Of a stretch of DNA of 37,998 nt, positions 7,438 through 15,621 are shown piece after piece. The translations under genes and the position numbers were made by a program. The notes beneath the pieces are model-generated. The model was not told the origin of the DNA and did no database searches. It saw only the letters and a program-made list of their open reading frames with translations. Each line of letters opens with the position of its first letter. Positions within the stretch are counted from its first letter, which is position 1. This DNA comes from an uncultured Negativicutes bacterium (GTDB lineage: Bacteria > Bacillota > Negativicutes > Veillonellales > Megasphaeraceae), in the NCBI GenBank assembly GCA_900752195.1, contig CAADUJ010000024.1, positions 1 through 37,998 on the forward strand, read 5' to 3'.

Positions 7438-8535
7438 TTATATTACCGATACTTCTTTCCAGTTTTTGACGCCTGTAATGCCAAGTCCCGGTGTGTCGGG
7501 AAGGCATATCGTATTACGATGATAGGTGATGCCGCCTGTAAATGGATCGTCTGCCATAAGATCAGCAGCGTCCAAATCGTTTTTCACGATTCCCATAGAG
7601 CCGGCGGAAAGGGCTGCTGCTGCACTGATACCTACCTTGCTTTCCAGCATGCATCCCATCATGCAGTCGACGCCGCAAGCCTGGGCCATGGCGGCAATTT
7701 GAGAAGCGGGACCGAGGCCGCCAGCTTTCATGAGCTTGATGTTGATAAGGTCACAGGCGTGCCTCGATAGGAGCGTAAAGACATCGCGAGGGCTAAAGGC
7801 ACTTTCGTCAGCCATGATAGGTGTTGCCACATGGCTAGTGACGAAAGAAAGGCCATCTATGTCATAGGCCTTTACAGGCTGTTCGATGAGCTCGATGTTG
7901 AAGTCGGCATCTTCCATAGCCGTGATGATGCGGACCGCTTCTTTTGGTTTCCAACCCTGGTTGGCATCGAGACGTAGTTGTATGTCAGGTCCTACGGCAT
8001 GGCGGATGGCTTTTACACGGGACCAGTCTAGAGTTGCATCGACACCGACTTTCAGTTTTAACGTCGTATAGCCCTGTTCCAGTGCTTTTTTTGCATCTTC
8101 TGCCATGATGTCTGGCGCGTTTAGGCTAATGGTCAGATCTGATGCGATTTCCGTTCTGCAGCCGCCGAAGAAACGGTACAAAGGCATGCTGTAGTGCTGA
8201 CAGAAGAGGTCGTGGATGGCAATATCCAGAGCTGCTTTGGCTGATGTGTTGTGGACCATGGATTCCTGAATCGTCTGTAAGAGGCCTTCTCTGTCCTCGA
8301 TAGAGCGGCCTATGAGTTTCGGTCCTATGACGTGGCAAATGGCTTCTTCTATAGAAGCATAACTGTCGCCCGTAATGACGACCGTAGCTGGTGCATTGCC
8401 GTAGCCTGTGGCGCCGTCATCTGTTTCCATCATGACGATGAGGTCCGATGCTTCATCGACACGGCGCAAAGCCGTGATAAACGGTGTCTTTAAAGGAATG
8501 TGGACGAGGCCGACACGAATAGATGTAATCTTCAT
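7438..8535 (-). CDS. Dipeptide epimerase / muconate cycloisomerase-like enolase superfamily enzyme (365 aa)
   Basis: Enolase-superfamily barrel of the muconate-lactonizing subgroup. The catalytic pattern is visible: KLK at 160-162, metal ligands D190 (RLDANQG), E218 (IEQP) and D243 (MADES), and the second lysine K267 (INIKLMK). Family members with this layout and length include L-Ala-D/L-Glu (dipeptide) epimerases that recycle murein peptides, and o-succinylbenzoate synthases; no menaquinone genes are nearby, so dipeptide epimerase is preferred. GAGGTG lies 7 nt before the ATG. The gene starts 11 nt after the DEAD-box gene and overlaps the binding site of the EFR1 gene. Confidence 0.85.
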   Translation of the reverse strand: MKITSIRVGLVHIPLKTPFITALRRVDEASDLIVMMETDDGATGYGNAPATVVITGDSYASIEEAICHVIGPKLIGRSIEDREGLLQTIQESMVHNTSAKAALDIAIHDLFCQHYSMPLYRFFGGCRTEIASDLTISLNAPDIMAEDAKKALEQGYTTLKLKVGVDATLDWSRVKAIRHAVGPDIQLRLDANQGWKPKEAVRIITAMEDADFNIELIEQPVKAYDIDGLSFVTSHVATPIMADESAFSPRDVFTLLSRHACDLINIKLMKAGGLGPASQIAAMAQACGVDCMMGCMLESKVGISAAAALSAGSMGIVKNDLDAADLMADDPFTGGITYHRNTICLPDTPGLGITGVKNWKEVSVI

Positions 8536-8546
8536 CGTCTGTCACC

Positions 8547-9809
8547 TCATCCTTTGCGGCGACGACGGTTGTCGCCGCCTTTATGGGAGAGCTTATGCCG
8601 TTTGGCACGTGTCGTCTGGTATGTGCTGGCAGGAAGTTTATCTTTAAAGACTTTTTTCTTCTTAGGGGCTTTATTTGCTCCTTTTACTTTTACGTCGCCG
8701 CGAGTCGTATATTTCGTAATCGTTGCCTGTATATTGTGTTCAATACGGCGGACCCATGTTTCATCAGCTCCGGTGGCAAAGGTGATGGCGACGCCTTCGT
8801 TACCGGCTCGGCCTGTCCGGCCGATGCGGTGGATATAATAATCTACGTCATGAGGGACGTCGTAGCTGAAAACGTGGGTAATGCCCTCGATGTCTATGCC
8901 ACGGGCGGCAATATCCGTGGCTACGAGAATTTGCGTCTTTGCCTTGGCAAAGTCCCGGAGTACCTGGGTCCTGCGTCCCTGGCTCATATCGCCGTGAAGT
9001 TCGCCAACGTTGAATCCCTGGGCGATGAGTTGTCCAGCTAATTTCGATGCGCCGTCTTTCGTATTACAGAAGACGATAGCCAGATAGGGGTTGGCCTCTT
9101 TGATCATCTGACAAAGCGTAGGGAGTTTCTTTTCTTCGCTTACCATGTAAATACGTTGTTCAATACGGTCGAGCGTAATGGCTTCTCCTTCTCTTACATT
9201 GAGGACAAGAGGCTGATTCATATGCTTCTTTGCAAGGCTGCGAATTTTATCGGGCACTGTGGCAGAGAAGAAGAGAAGTTGGCGTTTTTTGGGTGTCATC
9301 GCGATGAGCGTATCGACATCTTCTAAAAATCCGGCCTGTAACATCTGGTCTGCTTCGTCGACAATCACTTTTCGTACAGCAGATAAGTCAAGGGAATTGC
9401 GACGGCAGTGGTCGAGGAGTCGTCCTGGCGTACCGATGATGACATGCGGGTGGCGATGGAGTTTTTGCAACTGATTTTCGATTGTTTTGCCGCCAATGAG
9501 ACTCAATACGTCTATGCCTAACGATGGGGCTAGCGTGCTTGCTACGTCAGCTGTCTGCTTGGCAAGTTCCCGCGTCGGGGCAATGATGAGGACTTGTTCT
9601 TGGTGCATATCAATGCGGATTTGTTGCAATGCTGGCAAGAGAAAGGCCAATGTCTTACCTGTACCTGTCTGGGCCTGGGCTAAGACGTCACGGCCCTTGA
9701 AAATGGCTGGAATTGATTGATTCTGTATATTTGTCGGTTCTTGAATACCTTGTTTTCGGAGCAGTTCTGTAATGTCTGAAACGACTCCTAACGTTTGAAA
9801 TGTTTTCAT
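8547..9809 (-). CDS. DEAD-box ATP-dependent RNA helicase (420 aa)
   Basis: Complete DEAD-box core: Q motif GIQEPTNIQNQSIP (21-34), Walker A AQTGTGKT (46-53), PTRELAKQ, TPGRLLDH, VDEADQML, FSATVP, ATDIAARGID and HRIGRTGRAG. The last 50 residues are very basic (PKKKKVFKD, RRRRKG), typical of RNA-binding tails in RhlE/CshA-like enzymes acting in ribosome assembly or RNA decay. It starts 23 nt after the apeB stop and is followed 11 nt later by the epimerase gene, so co-transcription is likely. The exact subfamily cannot be fixed by eye. Confidence 0.95.
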   Translation of the reverse strand: MKTFQTLGVVSDITELLRKQGIQEPTNIQNQSIPAIFKGRDVLAQAQTGTGKTLAFLLPALQQIRIDMHQEQVLIIAPTRELAKQTADVASTLAPSLGIDVLSLIGGKTIENQLQKLHRHPHVIIGTPGRLLDHCRRNSLDLSAVRKVIVDEADQMLQAGFLEDVDTLIAMTPKKRQLLFFSATVPDKIRSLAKKHMNQPLVLNVREGEAITLDRIEQRIYMVSEEKKLPTLCQMIKEANPYLAIVFCNTKDGASKLAGQLIAQGFNVGELHGDMSQGRRTQVLRDFAKAKTQILVATDIAARGIDIEGITHVFSYDVPHDVDYYIHRIGRTGRAGNEGVAITFATGADETWVRRIEHNIQATITKYTTRGDVKVKGANKAPKKKKVFKDKLPASTYQTTRAKRHKLSHKGGDNRRRRKG

Positions 9810-9832
9810 GAGTTCCGTACCTTTCTAAATCA

Positions 9833-11134
9833 TCAAAGGGTATTGAAATAGCTCGTCATGAGCTGTATAAGGCTATCTTCATCAATATGGGCCATGAGCT
9901 CCCGGGCTGAATGCATGGCCAGGACGGGAACGCCGACATCCATGGTGCGAATGGGAAGGTTAGCAGATAAGAGAGAACCTAATGTCGATCCACCACGAAT
10001 ATCTGAACGGTTGACATAGCGCTGCCATGGAATATCGTTGTCTTCTAAAAGGAGACGCGTCATAGCGACGGCTTCTGCATCGCCGGCATAGGCCTGACTA
10101 GCGGCAGTCTTTACGACGACGCCATTGCCCAGAATGGGAAAATTTGTAATATCATTTTTTTCAGGATAATTAGGATGATACCCATGGGCGACGTCGACAG
10201 AATAGAGGAAGGCATCGGCAAAAGATTGGAGATATTCTTCTTCGCTGTATCCCAGTGCTAAAAATATGCGTTTCAGTATATAGGGAAGCGCCATAGAAGC
10301 AGCACCTTGCTTTGTCCGGCTTCCCACTTCTTCGTTGTCAAAAAGCGCTACTAGTTGGATTCCATTTCCCGGTGCAGCGTCTAAGAGGCCTTTGAGGCAG
10401 GCGTAGACAGATGTCATGTTATCAAGGCGTGAAGCCGATAAAAATTCTCCATGCCATCCTAATGAAACCGGCGGGTCTGTCGGATAGATAGTCAAATCGT
10501 ATGATAAGATATCCTCTGGTGCGATAGAGAGTTCTTGGCTCATATAATCTGTCAAGATTTCATCTGTACATGGTTCATCGCCAGATAATGCAAAGAGTGG
10601 GAGCATATCCTTCTGGGGATTCAAGGAAAGACCATCATTCGTCTTTGGTTCCATGTGGATGGCTAGACTTGGAATGGTTAGAATCGGTCCCGATTCTAAC
10701 AGTGCTGTATCAAAACGATTTCCCTGCGCGGATCGATAGGTGACTTTGCCGGCGATTCCGAGAGGACGATCGAGCCAGGTACTGCGGTTCATACCGCCAT
10801 AGACTTCGACATTGAGAGTGCAATATCCCTTCCTGTTTATGACGGGATTTGGCTTTATCCTGAAACATGGAAAGTCCGTATGGGCAGCAGCCATGCGCAC
10901 GAGCGGATGAGTAGACGTTTTTCCGACGCGAAATGCGACGAGGGCTGAATCATATAAAGAAACATAGTAAAGGCAGCCTTCTTTCAGATGCCACGGTTCT
11001 TCCGGAAATAAACGATTCCCTTCCCTGGTAAGAAGTGCTTCAGAGGCACGGACACAATGAAATGGTGAAGACGACTGATACAAAAAATCGCTAAATTTAG
11101 TTGCTGTATGAACTGTATTTGTATGTAAAAGCAT
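9833..11134 (-). CDS. apeB: M18 family aminopeptidase (433 aa)
   Basis: Full-length M18 (aspartyl aminopeptidase-like) zinc peptidase. Visible family blocks: FRVGKTSTHPLVRMAAAHTDFPCFRIKP (zinc ligand His in AHTD), DRPLGIAGKV, SASRLDNMTSVYA (zinc-ligand Asp), LFDNEEVGSRT (catalytic and zinc Glu), SVDVAHGYHPNY, and RGGSTLGS near the C-terminus. It removes N-terminal residues from peptides in the cytoplasm. AAGGA lies about 9 nt before the ATG. First gene of the apeB/helicase/epimerase/EFR1 block. Confidence 0.93.
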   Translation of the reverse strand: MLLHTNTVHTATKFSDFLYQSSSPFHCVRASEALLTREGNRLFPEEPWHLKEGCLYYVSLYDSALVAFRVGKTSTHPLVRMAAAHTDFPCFRIKPNPVINRKGYCTLNVEVYGGMNRSTWLDRPLGIAGKVTYRSAQGNRFDTALLESGPILTIPSLAIHMEPKTNDGLSLNPQKDMLPLFALSGDEPCTDEILTDYMSQELSIAPEDILSYDLTIYPTDPPVSLGWHGEFLSASRLDNMTSVYACLKGLLDAAPGNGIQLVALFDNEEVGSRTKQGAASMALPYILKRIFLALGYSEEEYLQSFADAFLYSVDVAHGYHPNYPEKNDITNFPILGNGVVVKTAASQAYAGDAEAVAMTRLLLEDNDIPWQRYVNRSDIRGGSTLGSLLSANLPIRTMDVGVPVLAMHSARELMAHIDEDSLIQLMTSYFNTL

Positions 11135-11304
11135 GAGTAAGAATCCTTCCTTTGGGTATTGTATCTATTATACCACACCGTCTGAAGACGCGGGAAGCAG
11201 GAGCGTACTGATGATGTAGACCACAGGCTGGCGATGAAGGCTGACTTTTTTGATACGCAGGTAAAACGTGGGCATCAGAAAAAGAGAAAACGTTTTTGGG
11301 ACAT

Positions 11305-11337
11305 AAAAAAACTGCTGCGGTATGGTACCGCAGCAGT
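11305..11337 (-). terminator. Terminator of the superoxide reductase gene
   Basis: A perfect 12-bp stem, ACTGCTGCGGTA pairing with TACCGCAGCAGT across a TGG loop, followed on the minus strand by six T (11305-11310). Confidence 0.88.
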
Positions 11338-11358
11338 GTACATGACAGTGTGTGATAG

Positions 11359-11805
11359 TTATACGTCGCGACAGCCGCCGAATTCAGGAGAGCAGCATTG
11401 TCCTTCCATTGGAGCAGCTTCTATAACACCGATGGTTTCTTTCCAGAGACCGTGGAGATTGCAATATGCATATACTTCTGCCGAATCGCCTGTTTCAAAG
11501 GTAGCTTCCGGAGCATCTCCTGGTTTGAGATAGTGGAACTGTACGCCTTTGTCATCTACAACGGCAATCCATTCAATATAGTGTTTTTCTTCCATAGGAT
11601 GTGTAACCGAACCAACTGTTACATCTAATTTAGTATCTATTTTCTGGATGGCTGGTACGTGTTTTTCCTGAGCTGCATCTACAGCGCCGGCAACAAGATG
11701 AGTCAATTCCAGGCCATCATATACAACTGTATCTGGAGCCTGACCACCTATAAGAACTAATACCTTACCAGTTTCATTGTTGCGATAAAATTCTACGTTT
11801 TTCAT
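11359..11805 (-). CDS. dfx: Superoxide reductase (desulfoferrodoxin family), 148 aa
   Basis: Reduces superoxide to hydrogen peroxide at a mononuclear iron centre in the cytoplasm of anaerobes. The iron ligands are visible: E47/H49 in EKHVP, H69 and H75 in HPMEEKHYIEW, and C115/H118 in YCNLHGLW. The N-terminal desulforedoxin-like region is present in outline (YRNNETGKVLVLIGG) but its Cys ligands are gone, so the second iron site is lost, as in class III enzymes. Unusually the tail carries three cysteines (C137, C138, C145). AAGGAGG precedes the ATG. It has its own promoter, Fur/PerR-like box and terminator, so it is a single-gene unit. Confidence 0.93.
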   Translation of the reverse strand: MKNVEFYRNNETGKVLVLIGGQAPDTVVYDGLELTHLVAGAVDAAQEKHVPAIQKIDTKLDVTVGSVTHPMEEKHYIEWIAVVDDKGVQFHYLKPGDAPEATFETGDSAEVYAYCNLHGLWKETIGVIEAAPMEGQCCSPEFGGCRDV

Positions 11806-11886
11806 AATTAGTACCCTCCTTTTTGGGAATGAATCCCGACATGTACAACTAACTGTACTAAGAAATAATGAGAAGGAAATTTTTTC

Positions 11887-11911
11887 GTAACAAATAGTTG
11901 TTATTAGTTAC
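11887..11911 (-). promoter_or_regulatory. Fur/PerR-like operator of dfx
   Basis: A 25-bp dyad reading GTAAC-TA-ATAA-CAAC-TATT-TGT-TAC on the minus strand, 6 nt downstream of the -10 box. It shares 14 of 25 positions with the boxes at 34064-34088 and 36919-36943. Its position over the start point implies repression. Confidence 0.7.
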
Positions 11912-11917
11912 AAGTTT

Positions 11918-11946
11918 ATAGTATATGATTGTGGTGAAATTGTCAA
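11918..11946 (-). promoter_or_regulatory. Promoter of dfx
   Basis: On the minus strand: TTGACA (11941-11946), 17-nt spacer, TACTAT (11918-11923). A perfect -35 and a near-consensus -10 at optimal spacing. Confidence 0.85.
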
Positions 11947-12108
11947 GTATTTTGAGAGATTTTTTTATAATTGCATATATATATTTGATTTAGTAGATTG
12001 ATTTGCTCTGACTATGGCGTACAGGTATGGAAAAGTAGAGGACCTGACGAAACTATGATATACTTATATACACCTAGACAAACTCATTACATTAGGAGGC
12101 TGGTTGCC

Positions 12109-12537
12109 ATGTGCTGGTGGCGTGATATTGTGCGTCAATGCGTATTCCTCAGTTTTTTCATTATTCCCATACCTATTGGGTCTTATACCATTCACAGTGG
12201 GTCAAGTGCACAAGTAGCATTGATTTCCTATACGGTCTTATCTTTTCTTATTCCCTTTCTCTACGTCGGCATGAAGGAAGCGACTTTCGGTTCTGAAAAT
12301 GTGCATATCAAGCGCTCTCATTTTGCCGTCTTCTGGGTTATCACCGCTATGTTAGGCATTTTCTTTACGACATTCATGGGGTCGTATTGGAAAACGTCCT
12401 CGTTTTGGGAATGGCCTACTATAGGACGTGATATTGTATTTATTGCCATAATGTATGGCGAAATATGTGTGACTGTCGCCGGGGCCTATGTGTTGTCGTT
12501 CGTCCGTACCCATGTTATTGGAGGAGGCCAATCATGA
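12109..12537 (+). CDS. Four-helix membrane protein of unknown function (142 aa)
   Basis: Not recognised as a named family. Hydropathy by eye suggests four membrane segments. The N-terminal motif FFIIPIPIGSYTI reappears in the downstream protein as CILPVPFGLITI with similar following helices, so the two are paralogues. The frame opens at 11998, but AGGAGG at 12094-12099 precedes the ATG at 12109, which I use. The stop overlaps the next start (ATGA), so translation is coupled; the products may form a heteromeric membrane complex (inference). Confidence 0.7.
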   Translation: MCWWRDIVRQCVFLSFFIIPIPIGSYTIHSGSSAQVALISYTVLSFLIPFLYVGMKEATFGSENVHIKRSHFAVFWVITAMLGIFFTTFMGSYWKTSSFWEWPTIGRDIVFIAIMYGEICVTVAGAYVLSFVRTHVIGGGQS

Positions 12538-13394
12538 AAGAACAAGGTCTCTTGTATGCTCGTCAAGTCATTTGGCGGTGTCTTTGTATACTTCCTGTTC
12601 CTTTTGGACTCATCACAATTGGAACGGCGCCAGCCATGCTGGCAGGTGTCTTACTGACAGGTGTCCTTGTTCTCATTGTGCCACTTGTTATGCATTATAA
12701 AGCACAGAAGAAAGGTGTTCTCCGAAAGGGAGAATCCTATTTAGCTGTCCTATATAGCTGGCTTTTAACGGTCTTCGTGGCAACAGGTCTAGCCTTTTCG
12801 GCAGAACCCGTATTTGAAGCTGTCAGCACCATCATGAATATCGTTTTTACGACCTTGTGTATCATAGCCCTCGTAGCTGCGCAACACGGTGTCTACGTAG
12901 GGATTTCTTACTGGCAGGGCCGCAAACGATCCCACTGGCTGTCTCCCTTTATCGATCCGGTTCTCTATGCAGTACCGTTTCCTACTGTTTTCCTGGGAAC
13001 GTCATTTTGCCTCTTCCTTTCGGCAATGAGGGGAGAAGAGGGCGGAATGGGGCTGTTCAGCGGATTTGTCATCCTTGTCGGAGTAAGTGCTCTTTTGTTT
13101 GCCCTGTTTGTCATGGCAACGCTTGTGTTCTATTTCTATCCCCACAAAAAAGAGTACCCCACGTGGTGGCCCAAACGAGCCTTGGCCTTTCTTCGCATCG
13201 TCGTCATGGGCATCATCTGGGTTGTTGCCCACAAATTGATAGTAGGACTATCCTTTTCTTTTCTACTAGGTTGGCTCACAGCGCTATCGGCTCCATTAAG
13301 CTACATTCTCATCTTCTTGCTCGAGGCTGCTGTCCTTTCTATCGCGATTGCCTTTGGACAACTCGTTCCCGTAGAAAGGAAACATACGCCGTAG
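12534..13394 (+). CDS. Multi-pass membrane protein, paralogue of the upstream gene (286 aa)
   Basis: About eight hydrophobic segments. The first 140 residues mirror the upstream 142-aa protein (LPVPFGLITIG, then a basic cytoplasmic loop HYKAQKKGVLRKGE). The second half has a related AVPFPTVFLGTS turn, suggesting an internal duplication. A GGAGGAGG lies 4-11 nt before the ATG at 12534, inside the end of the upstream gene. An in-frame upstream ATG at 12465 has no binding site. The function is unknown; no transporter signature or ATPase partner is visible. Confidence 0.7.
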   Translation: MKEQGLLYARQVIWRCLCILPVPFGLITIGTAPAMLAGVLLTGVLVLIVPLVMHYKAQKKGVLRKGESYLAVLYSWLLTVFVATGLAFSAEPVFEAVSTIMNIVFTTLCIIALVAAQHGVYVGISYWQGRKRSHWLSPFIDPVLYAVPFPTVFLGTSFCLFLSAMRGEEGGMGLFSGFVILVGVSALLFALFVMATLVFYFYPHKKEYPTWWPKRALAFLRIVVMGIIWVVAHKLIVGLSFSFLLGWLTALSAPLSYILIFLLEAAVLSIAIAFGQLVPVERKHTP

Positions 13395-13766
13395 CAAGGC
13401 TCGTGTTTCTTCTTGGATGGCAAGAAAGGAAACCGATTGCAAACGATGACGTTGATGAAAAAAATCCGCGTAAGACTTGCCAAACATAATGGTATTGAGT
13501 ATACTAACATCGACAATTATCATATATTACCGCCGGGTACGTCCCACTTGTTCTGTAGGCCTGTGAAAGAACAAGTGAGGGCGTCTTTTTTTCAGGAAGG
13601 AAATGCAATATAGTACATGGAAAGCGCCTTATGCAGAAGAAGGGAGTAGGATGTTATAAATCCATATCCTGTTGAGGAGAAAGTAAAGGTATCCGATGAA
13701 GTTCTTCAAAAAACAATGCTACGTTGCGTGAAGAATTGCTGTAATAGAGGAAAAGGAGAGAGTAGT
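13395..13766. other. Region between the membrane-protein pair and gdx
   Basis: Contains the terminator at 13541-13592 and the gdx leader. I looked for the known guanidine riboswitch classes in front of gdx and saw no convincing match; only an imperfect hairpin around 13705-13735. Confidence 0.5.
13541..13592 (+). terminator. Terminator behind the membrane-protein pair
   Basis: CACTTGTTCT (13545-13554) pairs with AGAACAAGTG (13568-13577), extended by flanking ACGTCC/GGGCGT, and is followed by seven T (13586-13592). Confidence 0.8.
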
Positions 13767-14081
13767 ATGTCATGGATATTCTTATGTATTGCCGGTATAT
13801 TAGAAATGGTATGGGCTGTAGGTCTTAAAGTTTCCCATGGATTCAGTCAGTTTCTGCCGTCTATTCTTACCATCATAGCCATGATGGCTAGTTTTGGATT
13901 TTTGGCACTGGCCCTTAAACAATTACCTCTTAGCATTGCCTATGCTGTCTGGACGGGCATTGGAATCATAGGGACGACGCTTGCAGGCGTTTTTTTCTTT
14001 GGAGAATCAATGACGTTTCTCCACCTGCTCTGCATCGCGAGTATTGCCCTTGGAATTGTAGGCCTCCGGCTGATCAGTTGA
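13767..14081 (+). CDS. gdx: SMR family guanidinium exporter (104 aa)
   Basis: Four-helix small multidrug resistance protein. ILEMVWAVGLKVSHGF near the N-terminus carries the membrane-embedded Glu and the W-x-x-G-L-K-x-S-x-G-F pattern that marks the Gdx (SugE) branch, known as guanidinium/H+ antiporters, rather than the EmrE drug-efflux branch. AYAVWTGIGIIGT and the FFGES loop are also typical. The frame is open from before 13716, but AAGGAGAG precedes the ATG at 13767. Forms dual-topology dimers in the inner membrane; a single gene is therefore enough. Ends at a shared terminator. Confidence 0.92.
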   Translation: MSWIFLCIAGILEMVWAVGLKVSHGFSQFLPSILTIIAMMASFGFLALALKQLPLSIAYAVWTGIGIIGTTLAGVFFFGESMTFLHLLCIASIALGIVGLRLIS

Positions 14082-14136
14082 GAAGAGACATTATCGGAGA
14101 AAGGCATCTTTTAGCTTCTCATAGAAAAAATAAAGC

Positions 14137-14173
14137 AAAAAAAACATCCCCGTTAAAACAGGGATGTTTTTTT
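14137..14173. terminator. Bidirectional terminator between gdx and thiolase
   Basis: AAAACATCCC (14141-14150) pairs with GGGATGTTTT (14161-14170), with T-runs in both reading directions. It serves the convergent gdx and acetyl-CoA acetyltransferase genes. Confidence 0.9.
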
Positions 14174-14198
14174 ATAGTGCCTGTAAAGACAACTACCA

Positions 14199-15380
14199 TT
14201 AGTCAACGTTTTCAACGATGCAAGCCGTACCCTGGCCGCCACCAATGCAAAGTGTAGCCAAGCCGTATTTGCCGCCGACTTCTTTCAAGCCATAGAGCAA
14301 GGTGACGAGAATACGAGCGCCCGATGCTCCAATCGGATGACCGAGAGCGATAGCACCGCCGTGGATATTCACTTTATCCATGTCAAAACCAAGTTCGCGG
14401 CAGCAGTATACAGCCTGAGCTGCAAATGCTTCGTTAGCTTCGACCAGATCGAGATCTTTTACTTCCAGGCCTGCTTTGGCAAGAGCTTTACGGGAAGACG
14501 GAACAGGACCAGTGCCCATGATGGACGGATCAACGCCTGCAGATGCATAGCTTACGATCTTAGCCATTGGTTTGAGACCTAATTCCTTTGCTTTATCGGC
14601 AGACATGACGACAAATGCGGCAGCACCATCATTGATACCGGAAGCATTGCCGGCTGTAACGGTACCGCCTTTTTTGAACGCAGGTTTTAATTTAGCGAGA
14701 CCTTCCATCGTCGTGCCTTCACGTGGGAATTCATCGGTATCGACGATGATATCGCCTTTTCTCTGATGGACCGTTACAGGAACAATCTGAGATTTGAATG
14801 CACCGCTCTTGATAGCTTCGCAAGCTTTTACCTGAGAACGAACACCGAGAGCATCCTGATCTTCGCGAGTTACACCAAATTTTTCTGCTACGTTTTCAGC
14901 CGTAATACCCATGTGATAATCGTTGAATGCATCCCACAGGCCGTCTTTAATCATCGTATCAACGAGAACGCCATTGCCCATACGATAGCCATAACGTGCT
15001 TTCGGAATTGCATAAGGAGCCATGGACATGTTTTCCATACCGCCAGCTACGACGACATCGCAGTCGCCAGCCTTGATCATCTGTGCAGCGAGGGATACGC
15101 AACGAAGACCAGACCCACAAACTTTGTTAACGGTAAGTGCAGGAATTTCAATAGGCATACCTGCTTTGATCATGGCCTGACGAGCCGGGTTCTGACCTTG
15201 AGCAGCCTGAAGAACGTTGCCCATTACGACTTCGTCTACATCTTTTCCTTCGATGCCAGCACGTTTCAAGGCTTCTTTGATGACAACTGCGCCGAGTTCA
15301 ACAGCCGGCGTATCTTTGAAGCTGCCACCGAATTTACCAATGGCCGTACGGCAAGCACTAACGATTACTACTTCTTTCAT
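14199..15380 (-). CDS. thlA: Acetyl-CoA C-acetyltransferase (thiolase), 393 aa
   Basis: Condenses two acetyl-CoA to acetoacetyl-CoA, the entry step of butyrate and caproate formation. Catalytic residues are visible: C88 in NKVCGSGLR, H348 in ALGHPIGASG, and C378 in LCIGGGQG. Length and both thiolase halves are complete. The frame extends to 15443, but AAGGAG lies 8 nt before the ATG at 15380. Monocistronic by its own promoter and terminator. A paralogue lies at 19881-21083 with identical catalytic motifs and long shared blocks (KPAFKKGGTVTAGNASGIND). Confidence 0.96.
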   Translation of the reverse strand: MKEVVIVSACRTAIGKFGGSFKDTPAVELGAVVIKEALKRAGIEGKDVDEVVMGNVLQAAQGQNPARQAMIKAGMPIEIPALTVNKVCGSGLRCVSLAAQMIKAGDCDVVVAGGMENMSMAPYAIPKARYGYRMGNGVLVDTMIKDGLWDAFNDYHMGITAENVAEKFGVTREDQDALGVRSQVKACEAIKSGAFKSQIVPVTVHQRKGDIIVDTDEFPREGTTMEGLAKLKPAFKKGGTVTAGNASGINDGAAAFVVMSADKAKELGLKPMAKIVSYASAGVDPSIMGTGPVPSSRKALAKAGLEVKDLDLVEANEAFAAQAVYCCRELGFDMDKVNIHGGAIALGHPIGASGARILVTLLYGLKEVGGKYGLATLCIGGGQGTACIVENVD

Positions 15381-15434
15381 TGGAATCACTCCTTCATGTA
15401 TAATACTAAAATGCATAAGATTACTAATGGTATT

Positions 15435-15462
15435 ATTATACACTATCTAATAGGTGTTGCAA
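15435..15462 (-). promoter_or_regulatory. Promoter of thiolase 1
   Basis: Minus strand: TTGCAA (15457-15462), 16-nt spacer, TATAAT (15435-15440), about 55 nt before the ATG. Confidence 0.7.
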
Positions 15463-15549
15463 AGTGTATATTCAAAAGATTCATAAATTGGCAATAATTA
15501 TACCATCAGCTTTTCGGCGCTGCTGATGGAAAAATCGTCGGTAATACAA

Positions 15550-15586
15550 TTTTTTCGGTGATGAAAATGATTCATCACCGAAAAAA
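15550..15586. repeat. 16-bp inverted repeat without a usable T-tail
   Basis: TTTTTTCGGTGATGAA and TTCATCACCGAAAAAA, loop of 5 nt. The T/A runs are part of the stem in both orientations, so it is not a plain terminator. Its A-run is the T-tail of the neighbouring potE terminator, so the two structures compete. Confidence 0.65.
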
Positions 15587-15613
15587 ATAGGAGCTATACA
15601 TCTGTATAGCTCC
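15581..15613 (-). terminator. Terminator of potE
   Basis: GGAGCTATACA (15590-15600) pairs perfectly with TGTATAGCTCC (15603-15613); on the minus strand it is followed by TATTTTTTT. Confidence 0.8.
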
Positions 15614-15621
15614 AGAGACAT

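Larger units (their letters stand above)
11806..12108. other. Divergent intergenic region
   Basis: Holds the dfx promoter and operator (minus strand, 11887-11946) and the leader of the membrane-protein pair (+ strand). For the latter a TATACT at 12059-12064 could be a -10 box, but no convincing -35 hexamer accompanies it. Confidence 0.5.

Noticed and set aside
13595..13766. Possible guanidine riboswitch before gdx
   Set aside because: None of the conserved elements of the known guanidine classes could be matched; only one ACG-containing loop and an imperfect hairpin were seen.
14766..15497. + strand open frame (243 codons) opposite thiolase 1
   Set aside because: Same reason: shadow of the thiolase gene, with no independent support.
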